Shown piece by piece: positions 8,172 to 16,421 of a stretch of 64,000 nt of DNA. The DNA is from Oscillospiraceae bacterium (GTDB lineage: Bacteria > Bacillota > Clostridia > Oscillospirales > Acutalibacteraceae): assembly GCA_015066635.1 (NCBI GenBank), contig SVOA01000002.1, positions 94,553 through 158,552 of the forward strand, given 5' to 3'. Every line of letters starts with the position of its first letter. The first letter of the stretch is position 1. The position numbers were made by a program, and so were the translations under genes. Under the pieces are notes generated by a model. The model was given only the letters and a program-made list of their open reading frames with translations, was not told the DNA's origin and ran no database searches.

Positions 8172-8196
8172 ATTATTCTCCTTATATTTTTAAAAC

Positions 8197-8220
8197 AAGA
8201 CGGCAGAATACTGCCGTCTT
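8197..8220 (-). terminator. Terminator after the cyclophilin gene
   Basis: A 10-bp stem AAGACGGCAG/CTGCCGTCTT with an AATA loop, followed on the minus strand by TTGTTTTAAAAAT. It lies between the cyclophilin stop and the mtaD start, so read-through may feed mtaD. Confidence 0.85.
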
Positions 8221-8224
8221 TAAA

Positions 8225-8824
8225 TTAAAGCGTTTCTACGGTAATATTCTCTATCACAACATCCTCAACAGGCTTGTTGCGTAAGAAATCAACCTTGACA
8301 CCTGCAATAGCGTCAACAGTATCCATACCGTCGTAAACCTGACCGAATACCGAGTGATGATAGTCAAGCCACGGTGTGCCGCCGACCTTCTCATAATTTT
8401 CGATGCACTCGGTCGGATAGTATTTCTCGTCAGCCATCCTAAGCTGGTCAAGCATCTCGTCGGGAACGGACTTCGCCTGAACAATAAAGAACTGGCTTCC
8501 GTTTGTGTCGGGTCCTGCATTTGCCATACACAGTGCGCCTCTGAAATTGTGAAGCTCGGGAGTAAATTCGTCCTCGAAGCTCTCTCCCCAGATGCTCTCT
8601 CCGCCCGTACCCGTGCCTGTAGGGTCTCCGCCCTGAATCATAAAGTCATTGATAACACGGTGGAAAATAATGCCGTTGTAGTAGCCGTTCTTTGCAAGGG
8701 TTATAAAATTCTCTACCGATTTCGGAGCAAACTGTGGGAAAAGTCTGATTTTAATTTCCCCCATATTTGTCTTCATAATTGCAACGGTTTCGCCTTTTTC
8801 GGCAGATGAAAACTGATTAAACAT
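8225..8824 (-). CDS. Peptidyl-prolyl cis-trans isomerase, cyclophilin type
   Basis: A 199-residue cyclophilin without signal peptide or lipobox, so probably cytosolic. Core motifs: [19 protein letters not shown], the active-site FHR arginine, and [15 protein letters not shown]. It is longer than a minimal cyclophilin because of an insertion of about 30 residues (around [14 protein letters not shown]). It starts 11 bases after the ABC permease stop and probably shares that transcript. Function: protein folding at X-Pro bonds; client unknown. Confidence 0.95.
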   Translation of the reverse strand: MFNQFSSAEKGETVAIMKTNMGEIKIRLFPQFAPKSVENFITLAKNGYYNGIIFHRVINDFMIQGGDPTGTGTGGESIWGESFEDEFTPELHNFRGALCMANAGPDTNGSQFFIVQAKSVPDEMLDQLRMADEKYYPTECIENYEKVGGTPWLDYHHSVFGQVYDGMDTVDAIAGVKVDFLRNKPVEDVVIENITVETL

Positions 8825-8835
8825 ATTATTCTCTC

Positions 8836-11800
8836 CTATTCTATACTCTTGAGTGATTCAACCATATCAATTTTCTTTAATTTAAAGCTCATCAGGAAAT
8901 TGACTATAAATGTAAACAGCATTGTTATCGCTATACTCAGCACAAAGCTGTACCATTTTATATCCATACCGAACATCATCATATCGGTTTCAACAGAGCG
9001 CATCACAAACAGGTGAAGCACTACGCCGACCGCAAGACCTATGAGCATTCCGAAGAAGGTCATAATGAAATTCTCTCTGTAAACATACTTTTTGAGTTCG
9101 TCGGGATAGAAGCCGATAACCTTGAGCGTGGCAAGCTCTCTGCGTCTCTCGGTAATGTTGATGTTATTCAGGTTGTAAAGGACAACAAACGCAAGCAGTC
9201 CTGCCGAAACAATCATCAGTATTACTACAACCATAAGCTTGTCAAGAGTGTCGTTCGCCTTCTGCTGTGCATCGGAATTCATTGTTACCGAAGTAACGCC
9301 GTTATAAGACATAAGCTGTCTTGAGAAAACATCGGGTTCGGGAGTTATACATCTTAATAAAAGCGTATTGAGTTCCGCGCTCTCGCCGAAAAGAAGCTTA
9401 TATACTCCCGGCGTCATATACGCGTAATGGTTAAGATAATTTTCCGTAATGCCCTTTATCTCTATCTCGACCGTCGCTCCCGAATCTCTGTCGGACTTGA
9501 AAGCAAGTGTATCGCCTACCGAAACGCCGAGCAGTTTTGCGAGCTTCTCCGTAATGATTACGCCGTTGTCGTCAGGCAGATAACTCTCGTGAGAGATTCT
9601 TGACGTAAGCGAAATGTAATCGCCGAGATAATCGACGTTTTGCGGAACGACAATGAAAACATCCTTCTCTGTACTGCCCTTGACGGCAACCGCATTTGAG
9701 CGGTAAACCTGCAGATAATCGCTGACTCCGGGCGTGGTCTGTATCTCGGAGAGAAGATGTCTTTTTTCCGTTCTGCCGAGCGAAGTATCTATTGTTACGG
9801 ACGCCTGATAATTCATTATCTTGTTGTACTGTTTCTCTGTCATTGAAGAAACCGAATCGCGTATTCCGAAGCCCACAACAAGCAGAGCCGTACAGCCCGC
9901 AACTCCGAACAAAGTCATAAACAGACGTTTTTTATACCTTGCAAGATTACGGAACGCCGCCTTCTGACCGTAGCTGAGTCTTACCCAGAACCATCTGAAC
10001 TTCTCGAGCAGTATCTTTTTTCCGCTCACGGGCGCCTCGGGACGCATAAGAAGCGCAGGAGTCTGCTTTAAATTCCTGCGGCTTGCAAAGAACGCCGCTC
10101 CCGTGGTGCAGGCAAGCGCTGCCGCAACCGCAATAAGCGCATAGAGAAGGTTAAACGGCGCCGCCGTTTTAGTCAGATTGACATATACGACCTTATAGGT
10201 GTTTACCACTATTGAAGGGATAATGCTCTCGCCGAGTATCACGCCGATAACCGAGCCGGCAAGTGTTGCGCTGAAGGCGTAGAGCAAATATTTTACCGTA
10301 ATGCTCTTTTTACCGTAGCCCACCGCCTTAAGCGTACCTATCTGGCTTCTCTGCTCCTCTACCATCCTTGTAACCGTGGTAAGACTTACAAGTGCAGCGA
10401 CAAGGAAGAATATAATCGGAAATACGGTACCTATTGCGCTGATACCGTCCGCATCATTGTCAAATGCGGCAAAAGTGCCTACGACATCCCTGCCGTTGAC
10501 ATACCACTTGGGTTTACCCGTCGCGTCAATTTTTTGCTTATATGCGTCGAGTCTTGCCTGAGCGTCGTCAAACTCTGCCGACATCTCATTCTTGGAAAGC
10601 TCGTATTCCTCTTTTTTCTTGTTAAGTGTCGCCTGCTTCTCGGTAAGGTCTCTCTGCGCCTTCTGAAGCTCGGCATCGCCCGTGGCTATTTTTGCTCTGG
10701 CGTCGGCTATTGCCTCGGGGCTTCCGTTAAGCGCCTGCTCATACGCGGCAATTCTTTTGTTGCCCTGGTCAATAGCAAGACTAATAGCATCGAGCTGCGA
10801 CTGATAAAACTGTGACTGTGCCTTGTAGCTGTATATTGTAAACGCTGCGTCGGCATAGTCTGAAGCAGTCATTGAGGACGCCGCTCTGCGCAACTCCTCC
10901 TCCATTTTTGAAATAACCTGATTGTTTGCATTGAGCTGACTTCTTGTCGCCGTGTACTGAGCCTGAATCTCCTCAAGAGATTTCTTTGCCTCGGCAACTC
11001 TCGCCTTGTTTTCGGGCAGATTCTGCTCCTGCATATTGAGCATTTCCTGCGCGTCGGCTATCTCCTGTTTTTTCGAGTTAATTTCATTTTGTGCTATGTC
11101 AAGCGCCGACTGTGCGTCAGAAAGCTCCTTATACGCTCTTTCAAGCTGATCGAGAGCCTTCTGCTTCTGCTCGCTGAATTTATCCTCAGCCCTGTTTATA
11201 AGCGCGGTCGCTTCCGACTGAAACTCCGCATAACGCACATCACAGCGCGTATCGGAAATTGTTTTTATATTATTGATAACCTGCTTTACAAGTCTGTCAT
11301 ATTTTGAGCTGAAACAGTTAAGTCCTGCTGCATCAGCAACCGTAACGTAAAGCCTTGTGAAATACGACAGTCTGAAAGCCTCCTTTGGTATAACAAGAAA
11401 AGCGTCAACCGTGCCGCTGCCTATCTCCGCCGTACCTCTGTCGTCGCTGAGGTAGTACGCGGTGTTGCCGACTCCGACGATGGTAAAGCTGTTTGCGGCA
11501 AGCGTATCAAGTATATCGTTGCTGTTGCCCGAATAAAGACTTACCGTATCTCCGAGCTTGTAACCCGTTTTTTCGAGGAATTTACGGTCTGCAATACACT
11601 CGTCATATTTTTCGGGGAATCTGCCTTCGGTAACTCTGACGAGGTTGATTCTGTCGGTAAGCGAAAGAAGCGAGGTAACTGTCTCCGCACCGTTGGCAGA
11701 ACACATTACGTCAGCGGTGTACGCACCTTCAACGTCGGACACGCCTATAACCTTTGAAACCTCCTCGACATCCTTTTCGGTAACGCCGAGCGTTCCCTGA

Positions 11801-11985
11801 ATACATATATCCATAAAATTCTCGGAGTCATAGGTCGCGTCAGCCGATTCGCGCATAGCGGGAGCCGATGCCTTAATTCCCGAGAAAAAGGCCGTGCCGA
11901 GCACTGCTATTAAAAGAATTGAAAGGAACCTTGCGAAGGTGTATCTGACCTCACGAAGGAAATCCTTTTTCATCGGTTTAGTCAT
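8836..11985 (-). CDS. Large FtsX-type ABC transporter permease with extracytoplasmic coiled coil
   Basis: A 1049-residue MacB/FtsX-like permease. An N-terminal membrane helix (about 15-40, [20 protein letters not shown]) is followed by an external MacB-like domain, a long Gln/Glu/Lys/Ala-rich coiled coil (about 265-480), three membrane helices from about 510 to 640, a second external domain (about 690-890) and three C-terminal helices. It therefore carries two FtsX cores in one chain. The partner ATPase gene ends 12 bases upstream on the same strand. Such systems export peptides or lipids or remodel the envelope; the substrate is unknown. Confidence 0.9.
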   Translation of the reverse strand: MTKPMKKDFLREVRYTFARFLSILLIAVLGTAFFSGIKASAPAMRESADATYDSENFMDICIQGTLGVTEKDVEEVSKVIGVSDVEGAYTADVMCSANGAETVTSLLSLTDRINLVRVTEGRFPEKYDECIADRKFLEKTGYKLGDTVSLYSGNSNDILDTLAANSFTIVGVGNTAYYLSDDRGTAEIGSGTVDAFLVIPKEAFRLSYFTRLYVTVADAAGLNCFSSKYDRLVKQVINNIKTISDTRCDVRYAEFQSEATALINRAEDKFSEQKQKALDQLERAYKELSDAQSALDIAQNEINSKKQEIADAQEMLNMQEQNLPENKARVAEAKKSLEEIQAQYTATRSQLNANNQVISKMEEELRRAASSMTASDYADAAFTIYSYKAQSQFYQSQLDAISLAIDQGNKRIAAYEQALNGSPEAIADARAKIATGDAELQKAQRDLTEKQATLNKKKEEYELSKNEMSAEFDDAQARLDAYKQKIDATGKPKWYVNGRDVVGTFAAFDNDADGISAIGTVFPIIFFLVAALVSLTTVTRMVEEQRSQIGTLKAVGYGKKSITVKYLLYAFSATLAGSVIGVILGESIIPSIVVNTYKVVYVNLTKTAAPFNLLYALIAVAAALACTTGAAFFASRRNLKQTPALLMRPEAPVSGKKILLEKFRWFWVRLSYGQKAAFRNLARYKKRLFMTLFGVAGCTALLVVGFGIRDSVSSMTEKQYNKIMNYQASVTIDTSLGRTEKRHLLSEIQTTPGVSDYLQVYRSNAVAVKGSTEKDVFIVVPQNVDYLGDYISLTSRISHESYLPDDNGVIITEKLAKLLGVSVGDTLAFKSDRDSGATVEIEIKGITENYLNHYAYMTPGVYKLLFGESAELNTLLLRCITPEPDVFSRQLMSYNGVTSVTMNSDAQQKANDTLDKLMVVVILMIVSAGLLAFVVLYNLNNINITERRRELATLKVIGFYPDELKKYVYRENFIMTFFGMLIGLAVGVVLHLFVMRSVETDMMMFGMDIKWYSFVLSIAITMLFTFIVNFLMSFKLKKIDMVESLKSIE

Positions 11986-11997
11986 ATACGTTCTTCC

Positions 11998-12699
11998 TTA
12001 CCACTCAATGTACTCGACAGGTGTCGGTCTTTCATTTATCAGCAGCTTGTCCACTCTGCCGTTTTTGATTTTTATAACCTTATCAGCCATAGGCGCAAGA
12101 GCCGAGTTGTGAGTAATAACGATAACCGTTACTCCCTTTTCACGGCAGGTGTCCTGAAGCAGTTTTAAAATTGATTTGCCCGTGATATAATCGAGCGCGC
12201 CCGTAGGCTCGTCGCAAAGCATAAGCTTGGGATTTTTTGCAAGAGCTCTCGCTATGGAAACTCTCTGCTGTTCGCCTCCCGAAAGCTGTGAAGGGAAGTT
12301 GTCAAGACGGTTGGACAGTCCGACCTCTTTAAGCATATCGGCGGCGCTCAGCGAGCCCTTTGCTATCTGCGTGGAAAGCTCGACATTTTCAAGCGCCGTA
12401 AGATTGCCGACAAGATTATAGAACTGAAAAACAAAACCTACGTCGTCGCGTCTGTATGAGGTAAGCTGTTTTTCGTTAAACTTGGTAATCTCGACATTGT
12501 CAACATAAATGCTGCCCGAAGTTGCGGTATCCATACCCCCGAGTATGTTCAGTATGGTGGTTTTGCCCGCGCCGCTCGGACCGACTATTACAACGAATTC
12601 GCCCTTATCAATGCCGAAGCCGATTTCATCGACAGCCTTGATTTCGATTTCGCCCGTTTTATATGTTTTGGTAACGTTGCGCACTTCAATAAACGCCAT
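11998..12699 (-). CDS. ABC transporter ATP-binding protein (LolD/MacB type)
   Basis: A 233-residue ATPase, normal length for the family. Walker [10 protein letters not shown] (about 39-47), Q-loop in FVFQFYNLV, signature [15 protein letters not shown], Walker [13 protein letters not shown], and a His switch in [11 protein letters not shown]. It pairs with the adjacent 1049-residue permease. The ribosome binding site GAGGT sits about 11 bases before the ATG. Confidence 0.95.
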   Translation of the reverse strand: MAFIEVRNVTKTYKTGEIEIKAVDEIGFGIDKGEFVVIVGPSGAGKTTILNILGGMDTATSGSIYVDNVEITKFNEKQLTSYRRDDVGFVFQFYNLVGNLTALENVELSTQIAKGSLSAADMLKEVGLSNRLDNFPSQLSGGEQQRVSIARALAKNPKLMLCDEPTGALDYITGKSILKLLQDTCREKGVTVIVITHNSALAPMADKVIKIKNGRVDKLLINERPTPVEYIEW

Positions 12700-12823
12700 A
12701 GTGACTTTACCTCACTTAACAAATAAATATTCATTATATTTTACCATAATATTTTATAAAATTCCACTCTTAATATAAAAATTGAAAAAGTATTTACAAA
12801 TTATTTATTTTTCCAAAATATAA

Positions 12824-12847
12824 AAGCCGCAGAAAAATCTGCGGCTT
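12824..12847 (-). terminator. Terminator of the LPXTG-like protein gene
   Basis: A 10-bp stem AAGCCGCAGA/TCTGCGGCTT with an AAAA loop, followed by TTATATTTTGG on the minus strand, 16 bases past the stop. Confidence 0.9.
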
Positions 12848-12862
12848 GAATTTCAAATTGAA

Positions 12863-13789
12863 TTATTTGTCGTCGTTTGTTCTCTTTCTCGTGAGAATAA
12901 ATGCTACTCCTGCGAGAAGCGCAACGGTTGCTACCGTGGTAACGGTATAGTCGCCTGTAGCGGGAATTGACGGGTTGGATGGGTTTGTGCCGTCCTTACC
13001 GCCGTTTTTGTTATCGTCGCTGCCGTCCGCGCCCGAACGGAGAAGATTTGCAATAGCGGTTGCCATAGTGCTGATAGCATCGCCGAAGCCTCTGAACAGC
13101 TGCGAAAGATCTGCGGGAGTATAGCCCTCAAAGATCTTGTCAAGTATAGACTTGCCTGCCTCGTCGGAATTGATGGCAGCGATTAACTGAGCATACTGGT
13201 CAGCGGTAATCTTGCCGTCGTTAAGAAGCTGCTTTGCTATGTACTGTGCCTCTGTCTTATTGATAACACCGTTACCTATAAGAGCAACAATAACATCCTT
13301 CATCTGGTCGAAGGGTAGAGCCTGGACTACCGTGATGATACTGTCTATATTATCTCTGATGGTTTCAGTGCTCTCCTCTGTTGTAGTTTCTGTGGGAACT
13401 GTGGTTGTTTCGGTAGGAGCAACTTTGTTTTTGATTCCTGCAAAGATATCTGCGGTAAGCATTGAGGCGGACTTATCAGAAAAACTTCCGTCTGCCTTTG
13501 CTGCCTCAACAGCTTCTTTGATAAAGGACCTGAGAGCCTCGGGATCCGAGTTGTAAAGCTCCTCAAGTGCCGAATAATCGGTAATGCCGTTTATAACGCC
13601 TGATCTGATCTGGGTGCGTCCGCTGATGCTGTCAACGTCCTTGCCCTCATCGATGGCCGATAAAATTAAAGTTGCGATTTCTTTCTGCTGCTCATCAGAG
13701 AGAGCATCTACATTCTCTCCTGCAAAAGCAGGTATGCACATGCAGAAGAGCATAGCCACCGAAATCAGTACAGCTAAAATCTTTTTCAT
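12863..13789 (-). CDS. Secreted, probably wall-anchored protein with LPXTG-like IPATG signal
   Basis: A 308-residue protein of unknown role. The start chosen (ATG 13787-13789) gives a classic signal peptide MKKILAVLISVAMLFCMCIPAFAG. A longer in-frame extension upstream reads through non-coding-looking sequence and past the promoter, so it is rejected. The middle is helical and Asp/Ala-rich, interrupted by a Thr/Glu-rich linker (about 125-145: TETTTVPTETTTEESTET). The C-terminus has a Gly/Asn/Lys/Pro linker, then IPATGD, a hydrophobic helix and RKRTNDDK, the layout of a sortase signal with Ile for Leu. A perfect consensus promoter precedes it. No sortase gene is in the window. Confidence 0.82.
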   Translation of the reverse strand: MKKILAVLISVAMLFCMCIPAFAGENVDALSDEQQKEIATLILSAIDEGKDVDSISGRTQIRSGVINGITDYSALEELYNSDPEALRSFIKEAVEAAKADGSFSDKSASMLTADIFAGIKNKVAPTETTTVPTETTTEESTETIRDNIDSIITVVQALPFDQMKDVIVALIGNGVINKTEAQYIAKQLLNDGKITADQYAQLIAAINSDEAGKSILDKIFEGYTPADLSQLFRGFGDAISTMATAIANLLRSGADGSDDNKNGGKDGTNPSNPSIPATGDYTVTTVATVALLAGVAFILTRKRTNDDK

Positions 13790-13850
13790 GTCTGAATAGT
13801 TCCCTTCTTTTATGGTCAAAATGGGCATAGTTACATTTATATACATTAAG

Positions 13851-13879
13851 ATTATATCAGCAGAAAAGGTCAATGTCAA
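13851..13879 (-). promoter_or_regulatory. Promoter of the LPXTG-like protein gene
   Basis: TTGACA (13874-13879), a 17-base spacer and TATAAT (13851-13856) on the minus strand, both boxes matching consensus. About 60 bases separate it from the chosen start codon. Confidence 0.85.
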
Positions 13880-14178
13880 TAAAAAGGTTTTTATTTTCGT
13901 AAAAAAGTTTTGCATTTTTTTGTATATTCTGCCAAAAATAAAACAAAAAGGAAAATAGGGAGATGAAAATGCATAATGGATGACAAGCAGTCGGGAAAAA
14001 CCGTGTCGGTTGTCTCTAAAATCAACCGTATGTCGTGCGCCGAAAAACCTGAAAACTGCGCCGTAAACGAGGAAATCAACAGCGATATTCTCGGCGCTCA
14101 GCAGAGCGAACCGGGCTCCCTGCCGAGAAAAAATGCAGAGGACAGCCCGTCCTCGTAATGCGCCTTGCAAAAAAACAC
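13880..14178. other. Intergenic gap between divergent genes
   Basis: About 500 bases separate the LPXTG-like start (13789) from rimP (14285). The ends hold the two promoters. The middle contains only the uncertain 60-codon ORF and a short GAGGAC/GTCCTC inverted repeat near 14138-14154 without a T tract. I see no tRNA or known RNA here. Confidence 0.6.
13976..14158 (+). CDS. Possible small protein of 60 residues (uncertain)
   Basis: A hydrophilic 60-codon ORF (begins MDDKQSGKTVSVVSKINRM) in the gap between the divergent LPXTG-like gene and rimP. A GGGAGA sequence lies about 13 bases upstream, too far to be convincing, and no clear promoter is seen. A terminator-like hairpin follows at 14233-14255. 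I recognise no family. It may be chance coding in the gap. Confidence 0.25.
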   Translation: MDDKQSGKTVSVVSKINRMSCAEKPENCAVNEEINSDILGAQQSEPGSLPRKNAEDSPSS

Positions 14179-14207
14179 TTGCATTATTATATTATATATG
14201 GTATTAT
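14179..14207 (+). promoter_or_regulatory. Probable rimP-nusA-infB operon promoter
   Basis: TTGCAT (14179-14184), a 17-base spacer and TATTAT (14202-14207). Transcription would start near 14214, about 70 bases ahead of rimP, and would include the hairpin at 14233-14255. Confidence 0.6.
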
Positions 14208-14232
14208 ATGGCAGTAAGAATAAATGCAGTCT

Positions 14233-14263
14233 GAGAGTGGGTTTTGCCCACTCTCTTGTTTTT
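14233..14263 (+). terminator. Intrinsic-terminator-like hairpin in the rimP leader
   Basis: A perfect 9-bp stem GAGAGTGGG/CCCACTCTC with a 5-base loop, followed by TTGTTTTTG. It sits between the likely promoter and the rimP ribosome binding site. It could attenuate the nusA operon or end a transcript arriving from upstream. Confidence 0.7.
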
Positions 14264-14284
14264 GAGAATTTATACGGAGGAGTT

Positions 14285-14776
14285 ATGGCAGAAAAGAAAA
14301 AGAGCACTGCCGATACTGTGCGCGAAATTGCCGCGCCTATTGCGGAAAAGCTCGGTCTTACGCTGTGGGATGTGGTTTTTGTCAAGGAAGGCGTCAACTA
14401 TTATCTTCGCATAATCATAGACCGTGAGGACGGTGCTGTCGGAATTGACGACTGTGTGAATATGAGCCACGCTATTGAGGGCCCCCTCGATGAAGCTGAC
14501 CCGATAGCGCAGAGCTATTCGCTTCAGGTACAGTCTCCCGGCATTGAAAGGGAGCTTACGAGAGATTTCCATTTTGAAAAATATCTGGGAAGCCCCGTTA
14601 CCGTGAAATTCATACGCGCCTTTATGGGCAAAAGAGAATACAAAGGCAAACTTATTTCATACGATAAAGGTAATATTTCGATAGAATTGCCGAGCGGCGA
14701 TACTATTGACTTTAATAAAAAAGAAGCTTCATGGATAAAGCTTGATGATTTTGGAGGTTTTGGAAAAGATGAATAA
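14285..14776 (+). CDS. rimP: Ribosome maturation factor RimP
   Basis: A 163-residue 30S assembly factor, normal length. Seen: AAPIAEKLGLTLWDVVFVKEG, the DDCVNMSHAIE motif and QVQSPGIERELTRDFHFEKYLG, all typical of RimP (YhbC/YlxS). The start ATG at 14285 has GGAGGAG four bases upstream; a longer reading to 14165 crosses the promoter and is rejected. First gene of rimP-nusA-ylxR-ylxQ-infB-rbfA. Confidence 0.97.
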   Translation: MAEKKKSTADTVREIAAPIAEKLGLTLWDVVFVKEGVNYYLRIIIDREDGAVGIDDCVNMSHAIEGPLDEADPIAQSYSLQVQSPGIERELTRDFHFEKYLGSPVTVKFIRAFMGKREYKGKLISYDKGNISIELPSGDTIDFNKKEASWIKLDDFGGFGKDE

Positions 14777-15818
14777 AGAATTTTTTGAAGCAGTAAAACA
14801 GATGGAAACCGAAAAAGGTATCCCCGCAGACTACCTTTACGAAAAGATTTCCAACGCTATAATCACGGCGCTGCGCAAGGACTATAACGGCAAGGACGTT
14901 ATTACCTGCGAAATCGAGCCCGAAAAGAATGAATTTAACGTTTACTACTGCCGCACGGTAGTTGATGAGGTTGAGGACCCCGATTCCGAGATTTCTCTTG
15001 AAGAAGCTCACGAGATTAAAAAGAAATACAAGGTCGGCGACGTTGTCAAGACCAAGTACACAAAAAAAGACTTCGGCAGAATTGCCGCCACCACGGTTAA
15101 GAACGTTATCCGTCAGGGTATCCGCGAGGCGGAAAAGAATCAGATACTTCAGTCCTTCCAGTCAAAGAATCAGGAACTCGTTACAGCCAAGGTTGTAAAT
15201 ATCGACCCCGTTACGGGCAACGCAACCCTTGAAATAGGCAAGGCAGAAGCTATACTCCCCGTTTCCGAAATGATTAACGGCGAGACCTTTACGGAAAATC
15301 AGCTTATAAAGGTATTTATAGTTGACGTCAAGAACACCGAAAAGGGTCCCAAGGCAATGATTTCGCGCACACATCCCGGTCTTGTCAAGAGACTTTTTGA
15401 GATGGAGGTTCCCGAAATCTACGACGGTACGGTTATCGTTGACGCCGTTTCCCGCGATGCAGGTTCAAGGACAAAAATGGCTGTTCACTCAAAGGATGAG
15501 GATATTGACGCTATCGGCGCCTGCATAGGACCGAGAGGCTCGAGAGTTGAGAAAATTGTCGATATACTCGGAGGAGAAAAGATAGATATTATCAATTACA
15601 GCGAGAACCCCGAGGAGTTTATTGCGAGCGCTCTTGCTCCCGCAAACGTACTCAAGGTTGAAATAGAAGACGAGCAGAAAAAAATCTGCCATGTCACGGT
15701 TCCCGACAACCAGCTTTCACTGGCTATCGGCAACAAGGGTCAGAACGCAAGACTTGCAGCGCACCTTACAGGCTGGAAGATAGACATAAAGCCCGAAAGC
15801 GGCTTCTATGAGGGCTGA
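14769..15818 (+). CDS. nusA: Transcription termination/antitermination factor NusA
   Basis: A 349-residue NusA in the Firmicutes form: N-terminal RNAP-binding domain, S1 domain (about 135-200), KH1 with IGACIGPRGSRVEKIV and KH2 with LAIGNKGQNARLAAHLTGWKI. It ends soon after KH2, without the acidic repeats of E. coli NusA. The ATG at 14769 overlaps the rimP end by 8 bases and has GGAGG 11 bases upstream; an ATG at 14742 lacks such a site. It couples transcription with translation-factor synthesis in this operon. Confidence 0.97.
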   Translation: MNKEFFEAVKQMETEKGIPADYLYEKISNAIITALRKDYNGKDVITCEIEPEKNEFNVYYCRTVVDEVEDPDSEISLEEAHEIKKKYKVGDVVKTKYTKKDFGRIAATTVKNVIRQGIREAEKNQILQSFQSKNQELVTAKVVNIDPVTGNATLEIGKAEAILPVSEMINGETFTENQLIKVFIVDVKNTEKGPKAMISRTHPGLVKRLFEMEVPEIYDGTVIVDAVSRDAGSRTKMAVHSKDEDIDAIGACIGPRGSRVEKIVDILGGEKIDIINYSENPEEFIASALAPANVLKVEIEDEQKKICHVTVPDNQLSLAIGNKGQNARLAAHLTGWKIDIKPESGFYEG

Positions 15819-15847
15819 TCCGCGTATTATAAAAAGGAGATGAAATC

Positions 15848-16114
15848 GTGAAGCAGAAAAAAATTCCCATGAGAAAATGCCTGGGCTGCGGCGAGGTTAA
15901 GGACAAAAGAGAACTCGTCCGTGTCGTCAGAAGTCCTCAGGGAGAGGTAAGCCTGGACCTGACGGGTAAGAAATCAGGCAGAGGCGCTTACATCTGCGCC
16001 GAGGTTTCATGCCTTAATAAAGCAAGAAAAGCCAAAAGGTTTGAACGCGCTTTTGAGTGCGAAATACCCGAGGAAGTTTACAGCGCTATGGAGAGTGAGC
16101 TTAAAGGTGAATAA
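15848..16114 (+). CDS. ylxR: YlxR family RNA-binding protein (RnpM-like)
   Basis: An 88-residue protein with the YlxR signature: MRKCLGCGEVKDKRELVRVVR at the N-terminus and GRGAYICAE plus a second Cys further on. B. subtilis YlxR (RnpM) binds RNase P RNA and modulates its activity. The start is GTG (15848-15850) with AAAAGGAG ahead. It lies between nusA and ylxQ as in most Firmicutes. Confidence 0.93.
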   Translation: MKQKKIPMRKCLGCGEVKDKRELVRVVRSPQGEVSLDLTGKKSGRGAYICAEVSCLNKARKAKRFERAFECEIPEEVYSAMESELKGE

Positions 16115-16418
16115 CAAGGTACTTAATATGCTCGGTATGGCAAGACGGGCAGGCAGACTCTCCTTCGGGCACGACGCGGTAAAGGACGCTTTGAGAAACG
16201 GCGAAGCAGAAACGGTCATTTTTGCCTGCGACGCTTCAGACAGACTTAAAGACGAGCTTACCGCACTTGCCGATATAAATTCGGTAACGGCAGTCGTAAC
16301 CGGCTTTGGAAGTTCGGAATTCGGAAAAAGCACGGGTATGAAAAGTATAGCCGTTATCAGCGTGAACGACGCAGGATTTGCAAAGCGCATTATTGAATTG
16401 ACGACACAGGAGGAATAA
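16107..16418 (+). CDS. ylxQ: L7Ae/YlxQ family RNA-binding protein
   Basis: A 103-residue protein of the L7Ae/L30e/Gadd45 fold, expected to bind kink-turn RNA. Seen: VLNMLGMARRAGRLSFGHDAV and KSIAVISVNDAGFAKRI. The start is taken as GTG at 16107-16109, overlapping the ylxR stop, because this gives the family's N-terminus and has GGAGAG 11 bases upstream. An ATG at 16041 lies inside ylxR and is rejected. Confidence 0.9.
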   Translation: MNNKVLNMLGMARRAGRLSFGHDAVKDALRNGEAETVIFACDASDRLKDELTALADINSVTAVVTGFGSSEFGKSTGMKSIAVISVNDAGFAKRIIELTTQEE

Positions 16419-16421
16419 TAT

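Noticed and set aside
13790..14170. N-terminal extension of the LPXTG-like protein to 14170
   Set aside because: It crosses a perfect promoter and lacks a ribosome binding site, while the ATG at 13789 opens a textbook signal peptide.
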